A stretch of DNA of 64,000 bases from NCBI GenBank assembly GCA_031277945.1, contig JAITLK010000001.1, forward strand, positions 124,001 through 188,000, in the 5' to 3' direction. The notes below the pieces were generated by a model, which was not told the origin of the DNA, searched no databases, and saw nothing but the letters and a program-made list of their open reading frames with translations. Below are positions 61,127 to 64,000 of this stretch, in pieces. The position numbers were made by a program, and so were the translations under genes. Within the stretch, counting starts at the first letter, position 1, and every line of letters begins with the position of its first letter. The DNA is from Microbacterium sp. (GTDB lineage: Bacteria; Actinomycetota; Actinomycetes; Actinomycetales; Microbacteriaceae).

Positions 61127-62460
61127 CCGCGCGCATGATCAGGCAGGTCCTCTCCCTCTCTCTGCGCAACGAAAAGGGCAGCCGCTCGACGGTGATCCTG
61201 CCCCTCGTGGCGTTCGCGATCGTCACGGCACTGATCCTGGTGCTCTTCGGCGGCGCGCAGACGTTCTGGGCATATCAGGACGAGGTCGCGATGATGTACC
61301 AGGCGCTGGCCGTCATCGCCCTGGCCCTGCTCCTGCCGCCCATGCTGTCGCTGGGCGGCGCCGCCGCACGGCTGTCGGCCGGGCGGCGCGATGAGCGACT
61401 GGCGACCCTCCGACTGCTCGGAGTGACGTCATCCGTGATCCGCATCGCGACGGTCATCGAATCGGCGGCCATCGCGCTGCTCGGCGCGATCCTCGGATCG
61501 ATCGGCTCGTTCGCGCTGCTCCCGCTGATCGCGCTCGTCCCGTTCCGCGGCGCCCCGCTCGGGTTCGCGGCTGTCGTCCCGCCACTCTGGGGCTTCGCCG
61601 CCGTGGCCGCGACGGTCGTCCTGCTCGCTGCAGTCAGTTCCATACTGAGTCTCCAGCGCGTGATCCTCTCTCCGTTGGGCGTTCGTACGCGGCAGGACGC
61701 ACCGCGTCTGTCGTGGCTGCGGCCGGTCATCGCCGTCGTTTTCGTCGCCATCGCCTCAACCGTCGCCGGCGCGATCGGCGGCGTGGCTGCGGCACCGTTC
61801 ATCATCTTCGGCATCCTTGCACTCTGCTTCGGCGGCACGCTCGCCCTTCTCAACCTCGTGGGCCCGTGGGTTCTCGCGACCGTCGCGCGAGGTCAGGCAC
61901 GCCGAGCGGGAACTCCGGCGAAGCTCCTGGCTGCGCGGCGCGTGACCGAGGACCCGAAGGCCGCATGGCGGCAGATCTCCGGCATCGCCATGACCAGCTT
62001 CATGTCGGTGTTCGCAGGTGCCGGCGTCTCCCTGCTCGGCATGATCGGGAACGAGGCAGGTGGTGCCACCGACCAGTTCCTGATCGCAGATATCCGGACC
62101 GGGTTGATCATCACCGTCGTGGGCTCGTTCATCATGGTCGCGTGCGCCGTGGGCGTCTCCCAGTCCGCAGACGTCATCGACCGCCGCGAGCTGTCGCGCT
62201 CCCTGACCATGCTCGGCACGGAACTCTCCACCATGGACTCGGCCCGCCGGCGCTCGGTCATGTCTCCGCTGCTGATCACCAGTCTCGGATCGGCGGCGAT
62301 CGCTGCGATCGTGCTGTTCCCCCTGGTGGGCGCGAGCCTGATCATCGCCCCGCTCACCTTCGTCGTGATCGGCGGCGTGCTCCTCGTCGGTGCCGGGATC
62401 GTGCGGATCGCGCTGATGACATCCCGCCCGCTGCTGGCGGGGACCGCACGCATCAGCTGA
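61123..62460 (+). CDS. FtsX-like ABC transporter permease
   Basis: 445 residues with about ten membrane segments in two bundles, each holding an FtsX-type domain. One contains RRDERLATLRLLGVTSSVIR (about 87-106), the other SMLGTEL-type coupling sequence (LSRSLTMLGTELSTMDSARR, about 363). The substrate is unknown; such pairs export peptides, antibiotics or lipids. Regulated probably by the divergent TetR. Confidence 0.94.
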   Translation: MTARMIRQVLSLSLRNEKGSRSTVILPLVAFAIVTALILVLFGGAQTFWAYQDEVAMMYQALAVIALALLLPPMLSLGGAAARLSAGRRDERLATLRLLGVTSSVIRIATVIESAAIALLGAILGSIGSFALLPLIALVPFRGAPLGFAAVVPPLWGFAAVAATVVLLAAVSSILSLQRVILSPLGVRTRQDAPRLSWLRPVIAVVFVAIASTVAGAIGGVAAAPFIIFGILALCFGGTLALLNLVGPWVLATVARGQARRAGTPAKLLAARRVTEDPKAAWRQISGIAMTSFMSVFAGAGVSLLGMIGNEAGGATDQFLIADIRTGLIITVVGSFIMVACAVGVSQSADVIDRRELSRSLTMLGTELSTMDSARRRSVMSPLLITSLGSAAIAAIVLFPLVGASLIIAPLTFVVIGGVLLVGAGIVRIALMTSRPLLAGTARIS

Positions 62461-62481
62461 CGCCCCGCCCGACGCCATACA

Positions 62482-62531
62482 CAAGGAACCGTGACCCTCC
62501 CCGGGACGAGAGGAGGTGTCACGGTTCCTTG
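62482..62531 (+). terminator. Terminator of the ABC operon
   Basis: CAAGGAACCGTGAC pairs with GTCACGGTTCCTTG, with a further GGAGG/CCTCC base and a short loop. It starts 21 bases after the permease stop. Confidence 0.8.
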
Positions 62532-62604
62532 CGGCTTCTGCGCCTCAGAGTCTCGATCTCGTCCGCACACGCGTTCGGCTTGCGTCACCGCATAATGATC
62601 CTGA

Positions 62605-62994
62605 TCACAGCGCTGTGTGAGGTGTCGCCGCGCGCCGCACCGTACGACCGGGTTTTCCCACACTCACCGCGCCGATGAACGAAACCGGCTTACCCGCAGC
62701 GATCGCGTAGTCGATCTCCCGTTGCACCGATGTCCCGACGTATCCGTCCGGGCTGAGCACGACGACGCGATCGGCGAGATCGATCTTGCGCAGGTGCAGC
62801 GCATCCAGCACCACCTTCTGTTCCGCCGTGACGCGCTCACCCGCCTCCGCTTCCGCGGGTGCGAGCACGATGATCCCCGCGAACGTCAGCTGCCGGTTCA
62901 CCGCACGCATCTCGGCGGCGAACCGTGCCGAGCCGCAGATGCACACGATCTCGGGACGTTCGGAGGAGACCTCCGCGCCGCCGGAGTGTGTCAT
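62605..62994 (-). CDS. Nucleoside 2-deoxyribosyltransferase-like protein
   Basis: 129 residues with the fold signature of nucleoside 2-deoxyribosyltransferases/DUF4406: ICGSARFAAEMRAVNRQL (about 19-36), a hydrophobic strand GIIVLAP, and LRKIDLADRVVVLSPDGYVG with TSVQREIDYAIAAGKP. Substrate is uncertain; the family also includes non-enzymatic members. It starts three bases after the galE stop, so it is cotranscribed with galE. Confidence 0.75.
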   Translation of the reverse strand: MTHSGGAEVSSERPEIVCICGSARFAAEMRAVNRQLTFAGIIVLAPAEAEAGERVTAEQKVVLDALHLRKIDLADRVVVLSPDGYVGTSVQREIDYAIAAGKPVSFIGAVSVGKPGRTVRRAATPHTAL

Positions 62995-62997
62995 CCG

Positions 62998-63981
62998 TCA
63001 GCCCGCGAAGGCCTGTCGTGCCTCCCACGCGGAGCGGACCATCTCGTCCACGTCATGACGCATCGCCCAGTCGAGGTCGCGCGCGGCGAGTTCTCCTGTG
63101 GCGACGATGCGGTCGGGGTCACCCGGACGACGCGGCGCGATCTCCGGGGTGAAGTCGATACCCGTGACGCGAGCCATCGCGTCCATGATCTGCTTGACCG
63201 AGAGCCCGTTCTGCGAGCCGAGGTTGTAGGCCGCCTCCACCGGCTCGCCGGCGTCCAGACGGCGGGCCGCTGCGACGTGCGAGATCGCCAGATCCGACAC
63301 GTGGACGTAGTCGCGCACGTTGGTGCCATCGGGGGTGTTGTAGTCGTCACCGAAGATCGACGGGGTGCGCCCGTCGATCAGGCGATCGAATACCATCGGG
63401 AACAGGTTGTGCGGACTGGTGTCGGGCAGGCCCTTCTCCCCCGAGCCGACCACGTTGAAGTAGCGCAGCGAGGTGTGGCGAAGCGGCTTGTCGCCGTCGG
63501 CGGTGGCGACGGCCTGATCGCGGATGAGCCACTCACCGATCAGCTTGGACTCCCCGTAGGGCGATGCCGGCGCCTTCGGCAGATCCTCGGTGACGAGGTC
63601 CACGTCCGGGGTGCCGTAGACCGCAGCCGAGGAGGAGAAGACGAGCTTGTCCGCCCCGGTCTCCGCCATCGCCTCGAGCACGATGCGGGTGGCCTCGACG
63701 TTCTGCTGGTAGGTGTGCAGCGGGCGGCGCACCGATACACCGGCGTACTTGTACCCGGCGACGTGGATCACACCGCTCACCCCGTGCTCGCGCAGGACGC
63801 TGACCAGCAGCTCCCGATCCAGGATGTCGCCCTGGATGAAAGCCACTCCCTCCGGGACGAACGAGGCGTGCCCGCTGGAGAGGTCATCGATGATGACCGG
63901 AGTCATCCCGGCACTCTGCAGAGCGCGAACGACGTGGGAACCGATGTAGCCGGCGCCGCCGGTGACAAGCCAGGTGGTCAT
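62998..63981 (-). CDS. galE: UDP-glucose 4-epimerase
   Basis: Interconverts UDP-glucose and UDP-galactose for glycan synthesis. 327 residues of the extended short-chain dehydrogenase fold. The NAD loop is TGGAGYIGSHVV (7-18). Ser catalysis is in VFSSSAAVYG (about 112) and the YxxxK motif in SPYGESKL (about 143). The C-terminal part has NLGSQNGLSVKQIMDAM and PRRPGDPDRIVA. The start at 63981 is 20 bases from the right edge, so its promoter cannot be seen. Confidence 0.97.
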   Translation of the reverse strand: MTTWLVTGGAGYIGSHVVRALQSAGMTPVIIDDLSSGHASFVPEGVAFIQGDILDRELLVSVLREHGVSGVIHVAGYKYAGVSVRRPLHTYQQNVEATRIVLEAMAETGADKLVFSSSAAVYGTPDVDLVTEDLPKAPASPYGESKLIGEWLIRDQAVATADGDKPLRHTSLRYFNVVGSGEKGLPDTSPHNLFPMVFDRLIDGRTPSIFGDDYNTPDGTNVRDYVHVSDLAISHVAAARRLDAGEPVEAAYNLGSQNGLSVKQIMDAMARVTGIDFTPEIAPRRPGDPDRIVATGELAARDLDWAMRHDVDEMVRSAWEARQAFAG

Positions 63982-64000
63982 GGTTCCATCCTGCCAGGTG

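Noticed and set aside
1..64000. tRNA, rRNA, insertion sequences and prophage genes
   Set aside because: I looked for cloverleaf-like segments, transposase motifs and terminal repeats by eye and found none I could support; a tRNA or covariance-model scan would settle this.

Overview
The window is a high-GC, densely coding stretch of an actinobacterial chromosome. The gene families (Wag31/DivIVA, SepF, class II DAHP synthase, PknL with an Rv2175c-type partner, GarA/FtsR, ImuA'-ImuB-DnaE2), the gene order and the many leaderless starts point to Microbacteriaceae, most likely a Microbacterium-like species. This is inferred from gene content, not from a search. I saw no rRNA, tRNA, CRISPR array, insertion sequence or prophage.

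Layout. 1-6.0 kb (minus strand): a partial membrane protein, replicative dnaE, and an ECF-type sigma factor with a membrane-anchored partner. 6.1-25.8 kb (minus): rluA-lspA-divIVA-yggT-sepF-yggS-ftsZ-ftsQ-murC, then a two-gene plus-strand cassette (membrane protein and YtrA-type GntR regulator), then murG-ftsW-murD-mraY-murF-ftsI-ftsL-rsmH-mraZ. This is the dcw cell-wall and division cluster. It lacks murE and is interrupted by the cassette. 25.8-26.2 kb is a regulatory gap with three MraZ-type boxes and a second array of GTGGAG repeats. 26.2-36.2 kb: DUF3040 protein, polyprenyl diphosphate synthase, Rv2175c/pknL pair, aroG, plsC, ROK glucokinase, acyl-CoA ligase, def. 36.2-46.8 kb: a P-loop ATPase with a very long acidic head, pyruvate carboxylase, ParA, a GNAT acetyltransferase, and a garA-ftsR-MerR regulatory group with two downstream genes. 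46.9-51.5 kb: TetR, lpdA, three small genes, a prepilin-peptidase-like protein. 51.5-58.5 kb: a serine hydrolase and the imuA'-imuB-dnaE2 mutagenic repair operon. 58.7-64 kb: 3-hydroxyacyl-CoA dehydrogenase, TetR, an ABC exporter pair, a nucleoside-deoxyribosyltransferase-like protein and galE.

How it fits together. The division cluster supplies lipid II synthesis (murC, murD, murF, mraY, murG), the septal machine (ftsZ, ftsQ, ftsW, ftsI, ftsL, sepF) and polar growth (wag31). Control sites visible in the DNA include MraZ boxes on the mraZ promoter, a 15-base element shared by the ftsZ leader and the gap between the two MerR genes, GntR operators on the cassette, two TetR palindromes, and a LexA-like box at imuA'. 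Eight genes share one leaderless promoter layout: a TANNNT hexamer, exactly six bases, then the start codon.
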